Shown here piece by piece: positions 1-5,709 of a DNA stretch of 10,216 nucleotides. Location of the stretch: the NCBI GenBank assembly GCA_964634685.1, contig CAZWLD010000052.1:1-10216 (forward strand). The letters are read 5' to 3'. The DNA is from CAZWLD01 sp964634685 (GTDB lineage: Bacteria; Bacillota_I; Bacilli_A; Acholeplasmatales; JAEDCM01). The position numbers and the translations under genes are program-made. The notes beneath the pieces were generated by a model. It was given only the letters and a program-made list of their open reading frames with translations. It ran no database searches and was not told where the DNA came from. How positions within the stretch are numbered: position 1 is the stretch's first letter; each line of letters opens with the position of its first letter.

Positions 1-124
1 ATTCTTCCTTAAGCTCGTAGGCTAATCGCAAATTATCATCTAATGATAACATATCTTCGATATTTCTTATTTCATAAACATCTTTGGATTCTATTTTTGA
101 AAGAATAATGAAAATAATCGAATG
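1..124 (-). mobile_element. Possible remnant of an ISL3-type transposase (partial)
   Basis: On the minus strand this stretch is open from a TAA at 125-127 to the window edge (41 codons) and ends in a run reading LSLDDNLRLAYELKEE. From memory, the pattern NLRLAYELKEE resembles a segment of the C-terminal half of ISL3-family transposases. No start codon lies near the upstream end; the first ATG is at 50-52, within the recognisable part. If the assignment is right, the N-terminal part of the gene is missing and this is a decayed or truncated copy. The fragment is short and the family call rests on a few residues, so it could also be the start of an unrelated protein beginning at the ATG at 50-52. 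Confidence 0.3.
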
Positions 125-166
125 TTAGATTTGAATACTATTTGTTCAATTTAATATGTCAATCGA

Positions 167-193
167 TTGTTTTCATTTTTTTTATGGTATAAT
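167..193 (+). promoter_or_regulatory. Promoter of the SpoU/TIM-barrel operon, extended -10
   Basis: TATAAT at 188-193 is preceded by TGG, giving an extended -10. The best -35 candidate is TTGTTT at 167-172 with a short 15-base spacer, so activity probably leans on the extended -10. The predicted transcription start (about 200) coincides with the Shine-Dalgarno GGTGAG at 201-206. This rules out the in-frame ATG at 156 as the translation start, since it lies upstream of the promoter. Confidence 0.7.
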
Positions 194-209
194 GGTTAGT
201 GGTGAGAAT

Positions 210-905
210 ATGATAACATCATTAACAAATGACATGGTAAAATCATTATCAAAATTGAATGAAAAAAAATATCGTGATGAAACTGGATTATTTTTAGTTG
301 AGGGTGAGCATTTAGTTTTAGAAGCTAAAAAATATGGAGCTATTGAGACTATTATATCAACTGATTCCGAAGGAATAATCGTATCTCCTGCGGTTATGAA
401 AAAGATTTCTAAAACGGAAAGTGTTGTCAAAATTTTAGGAGTTTGTAAAAAGGTTAATAAAAGTGAATTGTGCGATCGTGTTTTGATGTTAGATAATATT
501 CAAGACCCAGGAAATATGGGAACGTTAATTCGAAGCGCCATCAGCTTTGGCTTTATGACGATTGTTTTAGGAGAAGGCTGTTGTGATATCTATAGCCCGA
601 AGGTTATAAGAAGCACCCAAGGAGCGATTTTTCAAATCAATGTGTTGTATAAAAACATTTTGACATTCATTGATGAGCTTACGGATTATATAATTTATGG
701 AACCTCATTGATTAATGGAATTCCTTTGAAGAAAATAAAAAAAGAAGAGAAAATGGCCATCATTTTAGGAAATGAAGGTCAAGGAGTTAAAAAGGAAATA
801 TTAGAAAAAAATCAAAACATTTTTATTGAAATGAATAATATGGAAAGCTTGAATGTTGGGGTTGCGGGAAGTATTATTATGTATGAGTTAAGTAAGGGAG
901 TGTGA
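210..905 (+). CDS. SpoU/TrmH-family RNA 2'-O-methyltransferase
   Basis: A predicted SAM-dependent enzyme of the SPOUT class that methylates a ribose 2'-OH in rRNA or tRNA, acting in the cytosol. It has 231 residues. The N-terminal 80 or so form the L30e-like substrate-binding domain (LFLVEGEHLVLEA at 27-39). The C-terminal knotted domain carries all three SpoU motifs: N96..DPGN.GT..R108, LGNEGQG at 186-192, and SLNVGVAGSI at 213-222. Asn96, Arg108, Glu189 and Asn215 are the usual conserved residues. I chose ATG 210 over ATG 156 because GGTGAG lies 3 bases before it and the promoter -10 lies between the two. Its 3' end is 4 bases from the next gene, so the two are probably co-transcribed. The overall form resembles B. 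subtilis YsgA or RlmB; the target nucleotide cannot be told from sequence. Confidence 0.93.
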   Translation: MITSLTNDMVKSLSKLNEKKYRDETGLFLVEGEHLVLEAKKYGAIETIISTDSEGIIVSPAVMKKISKTESVVKILGVCKKVNKSELCDRVLMLDNIQDPGNMGTLIRSAISFGFMTIVLGEGCCDIYSPKVIRSTQGAIFQINVLYKNILTFIDELTDYIIYGTSLINGIPLKKIKKEEKMAIILGNEGQGVKKEILEKNQNIFIEMNNMESLNVGVAGSIIMYELSKGV

Positions 906-909
906 ACTT

Positions 910-1836
910 ATGGCAAATTATAAACCAGCCTTATTTTTAGGTGAAGGTTTGTCTTTATCCGAAGTAAATGGCATTGCCAAAAACAATGATATTAAATCGG
1001 TGGTAATTAATAATTTCGAAGGTGAATTATTTAAGGATATTAATCCTGATGATTTTAAACGAACAGTGATGCCTTCCTTAAAAGGAATGGATTTAGATAT
1101 TACAGCCTATTGGTCAGAGATTGGTTTTTTCGCCTTTGATGATGAAGAGGCATACCAAAAGAATCTTGAGGATTTAAAGAATATCGCTAAGATATGCAAT
1201 TTATTAAAAATTAAAAATGTGATTATCAATGGAATTAAAGTATTAGGAGATTCAACCTATTATGAGGATATTTTATTAGAAAAATATAAAGGTCTTCAAA
1301 AAGCAATCGAAAAAACAGGCATTACTTTATTAATCTATGCCGATAAAAATACATGCTGTTCCGACGCGGGAAAATTACTTACAATTGCTAAAGGAAGCGG
1401 AATGAAGGTTTTGTTTGATGCTTCAGCACATTTAGAATGTGGTGAGGTTCCGATGGCCGCTTATCGTCATCTCAAGGATAGTATTTCTATGTTTGTGGCT
1501 CGTGATGTTGATATTAATAATAATCCAACCGTTTTAGGAACTGGTGAAGTCAATTTATTAAATATTTTACGAATGGGCGTTAAAGACAAATTTGAAGGTC
1601 CGGTTATTCTTAAACCAGAATTGCCTTATTATAAAAAACGAACTAAGTATTATAAAGGAAGTAAAATCCCGGGATATAATCTTGTTTTGCTTGGAAATAA
1701 AGAATTCAAAGCTATCAAAAAGATTGACAAGCTATTAAACAAAGGAAAAAAGGATATCGTTTCTGATGAAGAAATTTATCGACTTCAAGCGCTAGCCCTA
1801 AGAAAAATTTTAGATCGCGTTGAAAGAGAAAAATAA
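910..1836 (+). CDS. Sugar phosphate isomerase/epimerase-like TIM-barrel protein (atypical)
   Basis: A 308-residue protein of the xylose-isomerase-like / AP-endonuclease-2 TIM-barrel fold. Supporting signs are the alternating strand/helix pattern, LFDASAH (D170..H174) where the family has its D-x-x-H metal site, and the GTGEVNL turn at 210-216 matching the common G.G.vd segment. Two other usual ligand sites are changed: LLIYADKN (140-147) stands where an LLIEN-type Glu is expected, and FVARD (195-199) where the family has vHlkD. VILKPEL (232-238) may carry the last acidic ligand. It may therefore use another metal geometry or have lost catalysis. The C-terminal 40 residues are Lys/Arg-rich and helical. 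Its start lies 4 bases after the methyltransferase stop, with GGGAG (896-900) as Shine-Dalgarno. Substrate unknown. Confidence 0.75.
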   Translation: MANYKPALFLGEGLSLSEVNGIAKNNDIKSVVINNFEGELFKDINPDDFKRTVMPSLKGMDLDITAYWSEIGFFAFDDEEAYQKNLEDLKNIAKICNLLKIKNVIINGIKVLGDSTYYEDILLEKYKGLQKAIEKTGITLLIYADKNTCCSDAGKLLTIAKGSGMKVLFDASAHLECGEVPMAAYRHLKDSISMFVARDVDINNNPTVLGTGEVNLLNILRMGVKDKFEGPVILKPELPYYKKRTKYYKGSKIPGYNLVLLGNKEFKAIKKIDKLLNKGKKDIVSDEEIYRLQALALRKILDRVEREK

Positions 1837-1860
1837 AAATCCTTGGTTTGTTCCAAGGAT
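1829..1860 (-). terminator. Intrinsic terminator of the deformylase transcript
   Basis: Perfect 8-bp stem (CCTTGG core; arms 1839-1846 and 1853-1860) with a 6-base loop. Read on the minus strand it is followed by TTTTATTTTT over 1829-1838. This T-run covers the stop codon of the convergent TIM-barrel gene. On the plus strand the hairpin has no T-run, so it should act mainly on the minus strand. Confidence 0.75.
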
Positions 1861-1868
1861 ATCTGATT

Positions 1869-1899
1869 AAACCGCAATTTATTTTGCGGTTTCTTTTTT
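1869..1899 (+). terminator. Intrinsic terminator of the SpoU/TIM-barrel operon
   Basis: Perfect 9-bp stem (AAACCGCAA at 1869-1877, TTGCGGTTT at 1884-1892), a 6-base loop, then CTTTTTT. It overlaps the last codons and the stop of the convergent deformylase gene: the TAA read on the minus strand spans the loop at 1879-1881. Confidence 0.8.
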
Positions 1900-2454
1900 A
1901 ATCTCATAAAGAGGCTTGATATTTGGTAGCTCATCCTTCATTGTATCAACGTATAAAACACCATCAAGATGATCATTTTCATGCTGGAAAACGATGGAAA
2001 TGAAATCCTTTAGGTTGTAGGTTCTTTCACTAACCTTGCCTGTTTTAACATCGAAATAATGGGCTTTTATTTTGACCTCCTTGTAACGAGGAGTTAATCC
2101 ATGGGTTTCCCTGTCAACACTTAAGCATCCTTCTCCATAGGGAAGATAGGTCATTTCCTTGGAATGGGAAAGAATAACCGGATTGATTAATGGTAAAATG
2201 TGCATTTTCCCGGCTAAATCCTTACCAAATATAACAAACATTCTTTTGGATATGCCGATTTGGGGAGCGGCTAGTCCAACCCCAGGACGAAGACCATATT
2301 GCTCACTAATTTTCGGATCATTCGAATCCATAAGGTATTTTAGCATTGAAACAAGAGTTAATTTATCCTCTTCGGATAAAGGAAGTTTAACCTCCTCGGC
2401 CTTTTGGCGAAGAATCGGATTGCCTTCTCTTACAATATCTTTCATTAAAATCAT
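1879..2454 (-). CDS. def: Peptide deformylase
   Basis: Removes the formyl group from the N-terminal formyl-methionine of new proteins at the ribosome, using a metal ion (usually Fe2+). All three family motifs are intact in the 191-residue product: GVGLAAPQIG (58-67), EGCLS (108-112, Cys110 a metal ligand) and QHENDHLDG (157-165, with the HExDH metal/catalytic site). Length and the insert before motif 1 fit the Gram-positive type 2 enzymes. The open frame extends upstream, but the start is set at 2454: GGTGAT lies 4 bases before it (2459-2464) and TATAAT sits at 2471-2476, so longer versions would begin upstream of the promoter and run through the YjcZ-like gene. An ATG three codons further in is a weaker alternative. 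Confidence 0.96.
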   Translation of the reverse strand: MILMKDIVREGNPILRQKAEEVKLPLSEEDKLTLVSMLKYLMDSNDPKISEQYGLRPGVGLAAPQIGISKRMFVIFGKDLAGKMHILPLINPVILSHSKEMTYLPYGEGCLSVDRETHGLTPRYKEVKIKAHYFDVKTGKVSERTYNLKDFISIVFQHENDHLDGVLYVDTMKDELPNIKPLYEIKKETAK

Positions 2455-2470
2455 TTTTATCACCAAAACC

Positions 2471-2479
2471 ATTATACCA
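2471..2479 (-). promoter_or_regulatory. Extended -10 promoter of def
   Basis: On the minus strand TGGTATAAT occupies 2479-2471, six bases before the Shine-Dalgarno GGTGAT. No good -35 is visible; TGCATT about 17 bases upstream is weak. The 15-base stretch around this -10 is identical to that of the SpoU-gene promoter at 183-197. Confidence 0.65.
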
Positions 2480-2500
2480 TATTTACAAAATAAATGCATT

Positions 2501-2529
2501 AAAAAAGAAAAACCGGGATGACCCGGTTT
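2501..2529 (-). terminator. Terminator after the YjcZ-like gene
   Basis: GC-rich 8-bp stem (AAACCGGG / CCCGGTTT, plus-strand arms 2510-2517 and 2522-2529) with a 4-base loop. On the minus strand it is followed by TTCTTTTTT. It starts 3 bases after the stop of the YjcZ-like gene and separates it from the def promoter. Confidence 0.85.
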
Positions 2530-2531
2530 CT

Positions 2532-2681
2532 TTATACTCTTGCGGCTCCAATAATCACTAAGAGAATAAATAAAACAAGAATTAAGGCATAAGCATAGCC
2601 TTTGTTGTTTCCACCACATCCACATGAACTATAATTGTATCCACATGCGCATTGGTTGCCACAGCTATTATTGTAAAACAT
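2532..2681 (-). CDS. YjcZ-like small sporulation/membrane protein, 49 aa
   Basis: The product has 49 residues: a Cys/Gly/Asn-rich head with six cysteines (residues 1-26), then GYAYALILVLFILLVIIGAA (28-47), a single hydrophobic segment near the C-terminus. The ending has the form of the YjcZ family of spore-associated peptides, whose members end in a Gly-rich stretch plus ALIVVLFILLIIVGA. The start ATG at 2681 has a near-perfect Shine-Dalgarno, AAAGGAGGGG (2689-2698), 7 bases upstream, and a strong terminator follows the stop. The B. subtilis family members are tied to sporulation, but their exact function is not known. The Cys-rich head is an unusual extra for the family and could take part in cross-linking or metal binding (inference). 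Confidence 0.8.
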   Translation of the reverse strand: MFYNNSCGNQCACGYNYSSCGCGGNNKGYAYALILVLFILLVIIGAARV

Positions 2682-2704
2682 TCGTTTTCCCCTCCTTTAT
2701 ACTA

Positions 2705-2713
2705 TAATATATG
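2705..2713 (-). promoter_or_regulatory. Possible sporulation-type -10 of the YjcZ-like gene
   Basis: On the minus strand CATATATTA fits the late mother-cell sigma-K -10 form CATAnnnTA. The distance to the Shine-Dalgarno is consistent with a promoter here. No well-spaced -35 (AC about 16-17 bases upstream) is present; the nearest AC is 14 away. The AT-rich context makes a chance match quite possible. Confidence 0.25.
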
Positions 2714-2761
2714 ATACCTTTTTTGATGTGAATGTGCCTTTATCCTTAGATAGAATAGATT

Positions 2762-2944
2762 TTAATCATCGGAGAATATATCTTCATCGAATTTGTCATC
2801 ATTTCTTAAACCAAGGTAGTTTTCAATTCTCCTAACACGATTATTTAAATTGCGAAGCTTTCGATTCATTTCCTCTAATTGATAAAAAAGTCTTTCGCGT
2901 TCTGGATTATAATAATTGTTAGGCATGTTTTGACGGTTAAACAA
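2762..2944 (-). CDS. Hypothetical 60-aa coiled-coil protein
   Basis: I do not recognise a named family. The product starts with an Asn/Tyr/Pro-rich head (residues 1-14). A helix from about 15 to 46 follows, with a perfect a/d heptad ladder L23-M26-L30-L33-V37-I40-L44, which predicts a short coiled coil and self-assembly. The tail is acidic (DDKFDEDIFSDD). The start is TTG at 2944: GGTGAT (2950-2955) lies 5 bases upstream, and the ATG inside the Shine-Dalgarno region is in another frame and stops after four codons. It lies upstream of, and may be co-transcribed with, the YjcZ-like gene, and diverges from a SpoVB/YtgP-type flippase. A spore-coat or envelope role is suggested by context only. 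Confidence 0.7.
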   Translation of the reverse strand: MFNRQNMPNNYYNPERERLFYQLEEMNRKLRNLNNRVRRIENYLGLRNDDKFDEDIFSDD

Positions 2945-3031
2945 TATTCATCACCTAATTTATTTTATGTTTTAAGGCTAAAGATGTGATAAATAGCCAT
3001 TTTTTTGAGAAACTATAGATGGTGATTTTTT

Positions 3032-4516
3032 TTGAATACTTTACTAAAGAATAGCTTTATTTTTACGGCAGGTATTATTTTATCTAAGGCCTTGAGTCTT
3101 TTTTTTATTTTTCCCTTTTCAAGGCTTGTTGGAGCCTTAGGAATGTCATTATATAGTCATGCCTATGTTCCTTTCACGGTATTATTAGATTTGTTTTCTT
3201 TAGGTATTCCTTTAGGAGTCGAAAAGCTTGTGGCGAAATATAATGCGAGGGGAATGTATGCCCAAAGCAATCGAATTTTTAAGAAATGCTTATTGATGAT
3301 GATATCTTTGGGATTTTTAGGGTTTTTAATAATGAATATGATGGCTCCTCTTTACAGTAAAACAATTGGAAATAATGAAGTAATAGAAGTAATCAGATAC
3401 TTAAGTATCTCTTTATTGATTGTGCCAAGCTTAGCTATTTTGCGAGGATTTTTTCAAGCCAATTTGAAGGTGTATGCTGTTTCCATTTCACAAATTATCG
3501 AGCAGCTCATAAGAGTTTTAATCATTATCGCTTCAACCTATATAATCATGAATACTCATAAAGATGTCATTTTGGCTGTTAAATTCTCAATGCTAGGAAC
3601 CTTTTTCGGAGCGTTATCCGCATTGTTATTTTTAATTATCATTTTTCGTAAACAAGAGTTTCATCAGGTCGGAAAAATTGAAAAAATCAAGTATCAAGAA
3701 ATTCTTTCTGTCTCCCTCCCCTTTGCCTTTTTTGGAATTTCCTTTTCCTTGTATCAGCTAGTCGATTCCTTAACCTTTAATGAGGCTTTAAAAATATATG
3801 GAATAACTAATTCAGATTATTATTATGGTATCTATAGCTTTGAGGTGATGAAGCTTTTATTTATTCCCTTAGCTCTTATTACGGGCTTAGAATCATCCTT
3901 ATTACCGCTATTAATCAAAAATAAGGAGACAAATGATAATCAATCCTTGAATAAAAATATCTCTCTTGCTTTTAGCTTTTTGTTATATTTTTTTATTCCC
4001 TTGAGTCTTTTTATGATGTTATTTTCAAAAAATATTTATAATCTTTTTTATCATAATGGCGGTGAGGAAATATTATTTTCATCAATTATTTTATTACCCT
4101 TTATTGCGGCTAATACCTTGATTATTTCGATGATGCAGGGGACAAATCTTGAGAAATATTTATATAAAACGATAGCGGGAGGAATTATATTTAAAGCTCT
4201 AACATGCTTTTTATTGATATCTCGATTTTCGTATTATGGAGCGATTATCTCAACATTAGGTGGGATAATGATTACCTTATTTACTAACCTTTATCTTTTG
4301 CATAAAAATAAATATATCAGGTATCAATTCATCTTAAATCGCTTTAATCGCTTTACCATTATCGCAATTATTGGCATCATTGCCTTGATGATTGTTAAAT
4401 GGTTTTTTCCAATTAATGAATATTCAATCTTCGTTAACTTTATTTATTTGTTTTTTAATTTTTTATTATTTGCTTTATTCTATTATTTTTCCTTGTGGAG
4501 GATGTGGCAAAGCTAG
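3032..4516 (+). CDS. SpoVB/YtgP-type lipid-linked oligosaccharide flippase (MOP superfamily)
   Basis: A 494-residue integral membrane protein of the MATE/PST/MurJ superfamily, predicted to flip lipid-linked sugars across the cytoplasmic membrane. About 13-14 hydrophobic helices run from residue 5 to 490. Family signs include the N-terminal NSFIFTAGIILSKALSLFF helix and the RGFFQANLKVYAVSISQIIEQ segment (about 139-159). From memory, this corresponds to the RGYFQG...SQ..EQ stretch shared by SpoVB and YtgP. SpoVB acts in spore cortex synthesis and YtgP (MurJ) in vegetative lipid II flipping; I cannot decide between them from sequence alone, though the following coat-type genes lean to sporulation. 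The start is TTG at 3032 with GGTGAT (3021-3026) 5 bases before it. It ends 31 bases before ylbD, with no terminator between. Confidence 0.88.
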   Translation: MNTLLKNSFIFTAGIILSKALSLFFIFPFSRLVGALGMSLYSHAYVPFTVLLDLFSLGIPLGVEKLVAKYNARGMYAQSNRIFKKCLLMMISLGFLGFLIMNMMAPLYSKTIGNNEVIEVIRYLSISLLIVPSLAILRGFFQANLKVYAVSISQIIEQLIRVLIIIASTYIIMNTHKDVILAVKFSMLGTFFGALSALLFLIIIFRKQEFHQVGKIEKIKYQEILSVSLPFAFFGISFSLYQLVDSLTFNEALKIYGITNSDYYYGIYSFEVMKLLFIPLALITGLESSLLPLLIKNKETNDNQSLNKNISLAFSFLLYFFIPLSLFMMLFSKNIYNLFYHNGGEEILFSSIILLPFIAANTLIISMMQGTNLEKYLYKTIAGGIIFKALTCFLLISRFSYYGAIISTLGGIMITLFTNLYLLHKNKYIRYQFILNRFNRFTIIAIIGIIALMIVKWFFPINEYSIFVNFIYLFFNFLLFALFYYFSLWRMWQS

Positions 4517-4547
4517 TAAATAATCATATTTTAATAGTGGTGATATG

Positions 4548-4907
4548 ATGAGTGAAAAAATGGATCAATTTAAAGAATTTGTCGGAACTCATCCTTTATT
4601 AAAATTTGAGGTTCGTGATGGGAAAAGAACTTGGCAAAATATCTTTGAGGAGTGGACCTTATACGGGGAAGAGCCATTCTCGAAATACATTGAAAAGGAC
4701 ACAAGAATCGAATCGGTCGAAGGACAGGAAACCATTCGGACAATTGTTAATTATATCAAAAAGATTAATCCGGATAGTATTACAAAAACCTTAAACAATG
4801 CGCAAAAGATTATGTCGATTATTCAAGGCTTCCAAGGGAAACCCCAATCGTTAGGTAAATCAACAGGGGATCCATTGTTCGATAAAAGGTTTGATGATTG
4901 GTATTGA
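4548..4907 (+). CDS. ylbD: YlbD-like spore coat protein
   Basis: A 119-residue protein with the signature of the YlbD coat family near its N-terminus: QFKEFV..HP at 7-16, EVRDGKRTWQ at 21-30, then FEEWTLYGE. The B. subtilis family member is listed as a putative spore coat protein. The rest is helical and polar, ending in an acidic/aromatic FDDWY. GGTGAT (4539-4544) abuts tandem ATGs at 4545 and 4548; I take the second because it gives the 3-base gap seen for the SpoU-type gene. The stop overlaps the start of ylbE as TTGA. The order ylbD-ylbE-ylbF-ylbG matches B. subtilis. Confidence 0.85.
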   Translation: MSEKMDQFKEFVGTHPLLKFEVRDGKRTWQNIFEEWTLYGEEPFSKYIEKDTRIESVEGQETIRTIVNYIKKINPDSITKTLNNAQKIMSIIQGFQGKPQSLGKSTGDPLFDKRFDDWY

Positions 4908-5128
4908 GAAGAGATATTATCATGAAAATATATGCGGATGGTAGAATATTAAATTATTTACGATATCATCCGGAATGGTATAAAATATTGTATTATTATC
5001 CCGAAAGATTAAATGAATTTTTTGAGGAAGCCCGGGAAAGTTTAAAAATACGATTATATGATCGATTAGAGGATATCAAGGGGCAAATCGGTTTTTTAAC
5101 TTCTTTGATTGAATATATTAATAAATGA
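4904..5128 (+). CDS. ylbE: YlbE-like protein
   Basis: A 74-residue, mostly helical protein with the YlbE-family pattern YLRYHPEWYKIL...P..L..F at about residues 18-40, and the same chromosomal slot as in Bacillus. Function is unknown. The frame is open from TTG 4898, but TTG 4904 is preferred for two reasons. It overlaps the ylbD stop as TTGA (translational coupling). It also gives an N-terminus (M-R-R-D-I) that, from memory, aligns without gaps to the start of the Bacillus protein (M-R-K-D-V). The ATG at 4922 is a further alternative that would remove six residues. The end of this gene contains a candidate promoter for ylbF. Confidence 0.8.
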   Translation: MRRDIIMKIYADGRILNYLRYHPEWYKILYYYPERLNEFFEEARESLKIRLYDRLEDIKGQIGFLTSLIEYINK

Positions 5129-5137
5129 TGATATAAT
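5109..5137 (+). promoter_or_regulatory. Candidate sigma-A promoter inside ylbE for ylbF-ylbG
   Basis: TTGAAT (5109-5114), a 17-base spacer, and TATAAT (5132-5137). The predicted start (about 5144) falls on the GGTGG Shine-Dalgarno of ylbF, as with the spoU-type and def promoters. It would let ylbF, ylbG and the membrane gene be transcribed apart from the coat-type genes upstream. Confidence 0.6.
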
Positions 5138-5153
5138 TAATGCGGTGGTTCTT

Positions 5154-5486
5154 TTGGAAATCGAAGTACTAGAGGCTTTATATGCTTTAATTGATAATAT
5201 CAAAAATTCTTCAATGTATCAGGAATATAAACATTTAGAAAAGCAAATTATGGAAAAGTATAATTTTGAAATTGAAGCTTTTAATAAAGCAAAGGATGAA
5301 TATAATAAGGCCTTAGGCTATGGTGAATATTATCCAGGATTTAAGGAAATTAAGGCTAAGCTTTTAAAATGTAAAGAGGATCTTTACAATAAAGAAGAGA
5401 TGTTATTATATAAAAAATTGGAATTACAAATTGATTTAGAATTAAAAAAATTAAATGAAGAAATAAAAAAGGTAATAATGGGGTGA
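5154..5486 (+). CDS. ylbF: YlbF-family regulator (RNase Y-complex type), short form
   Basis: A 110-residue all-helical protein of the YlbF/YmcA family. In B. subtilis YlbF forms a complex with YmcA and YaaT that aids RNase Y in mRNA maturation and is needed for competence, sporulation and biofilm. Typical features here are the N-terminal helix ALYALIDNIKNSSMYQEY, the long paired helices, and the GEYYPGFKEIKAKLLKCKEDL segment that matches the usual G.yhPdy.ei.....LK. The product ends soon after the last helix: it lacks the Cys-rich C-terminal tail of B. subtilis YlbF and has a single Cys. The start is TTG 5154 (GGTGG at 5144-5148, 5 bases before). A TTG at 5109 is in frame but has no Shine-Dalgarno and lies in the promoter. 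Six bases separate it from ylbG. Confidence 0.82.
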   Translation: MEIEVLEALYALIDNIKNSSMYQEYKHLEKQIMEKYNFEIEAFNKAKDEYNKALGYGEYYPGFKEIKAKLLKCKEDLYNKEEMLLYKKLELQIDLELKKLNEEIKKVIMG

Positions 5487-5492
5487 TTATTA

Positions 5493-5708
5493 ATGGTTAA
5501 AAGACGATCATTAATTGTTTATTTTAAAAATGAGAATTTTCTAAAGAATATTGATAGCTCAGTTAATGTTGCATATGTTTCAAAAAAAAGAAAGTATGCC
5601 GTTATTTATATGGATGAGAATAAATTAAAGGGCATAAGGATTAATCTTCAAAGAACAAAGGGTGTTTTGGATGTTATTGAATCAAAGGCGCCACTAGAGG
5701 CTTTCTAA
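5493..5708 (+). CDS. ylbG: YlbG-family (DUF2129/UPF0298) protein
   Basis: A 71-residue cytosolic protein. It has the YlbG pattern: an RRSLIVYFKN opening strand, a central VAYVSKKRKYAVIYMDE pair of strands, then the G..INLQRTKGVLDVIES stretch at 47-65. Function unknown; the family is nearly always next to ylbF in Bacilli. The Shine-Dalgarno GGGGTGAT (5480-5487) overlaps the ylbF stop, so translation is probably coupled. The stop lies one base before the next ATG. Confidence 0.9.
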   Translation: MVKRRSLIVYFKNENFLKNIDSSVNVAYVSKKRKYAVIYMDENKLKGIRINLQRTKGVLDVIESKAPLEAF

Positions 5709-5709
5709 A

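Noticed and set aside
156..209. Earlier in-frame ATG for the SpoU-type gene
   Set aside because: It lies upstream of the -10 TATAAT at 188-193 and lacks a Shine-Dalgarno.
182..430. Open minus-strand frame across the 5' part of the SpoU-type gene
   Set aside because: Antisense to recognised coding sequence, no initiation signals.
2159..2521. Open plus-strand frame of 120 codons antisense to def
   Set aside because: It lies opposite conserved def coding sequence and runs through the def promoter and the upstream terminator; no Shine-Dalgarno or family signature.
2455..2625. Upstream extension of the def frame (57 extra codons)
   Set aside because: It crosses the def promoter, a strong terminator and the YjcZ-like gene in another frame; the conserved protein begins at 2454 with a proper Shine-Dalgarno.
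2976..3006. GGCTA...TAGCC inverted repeat followed by T's upstream of the flippase
   Set aside because: Only five base pairs with a 13-base loop; too weak to call a terminator or operator.
4606..4794. Open plus-strand frame inside ylbD
   Set aside because: Out-of-frame shadow of the YlbD-family gene without its own initiation site.
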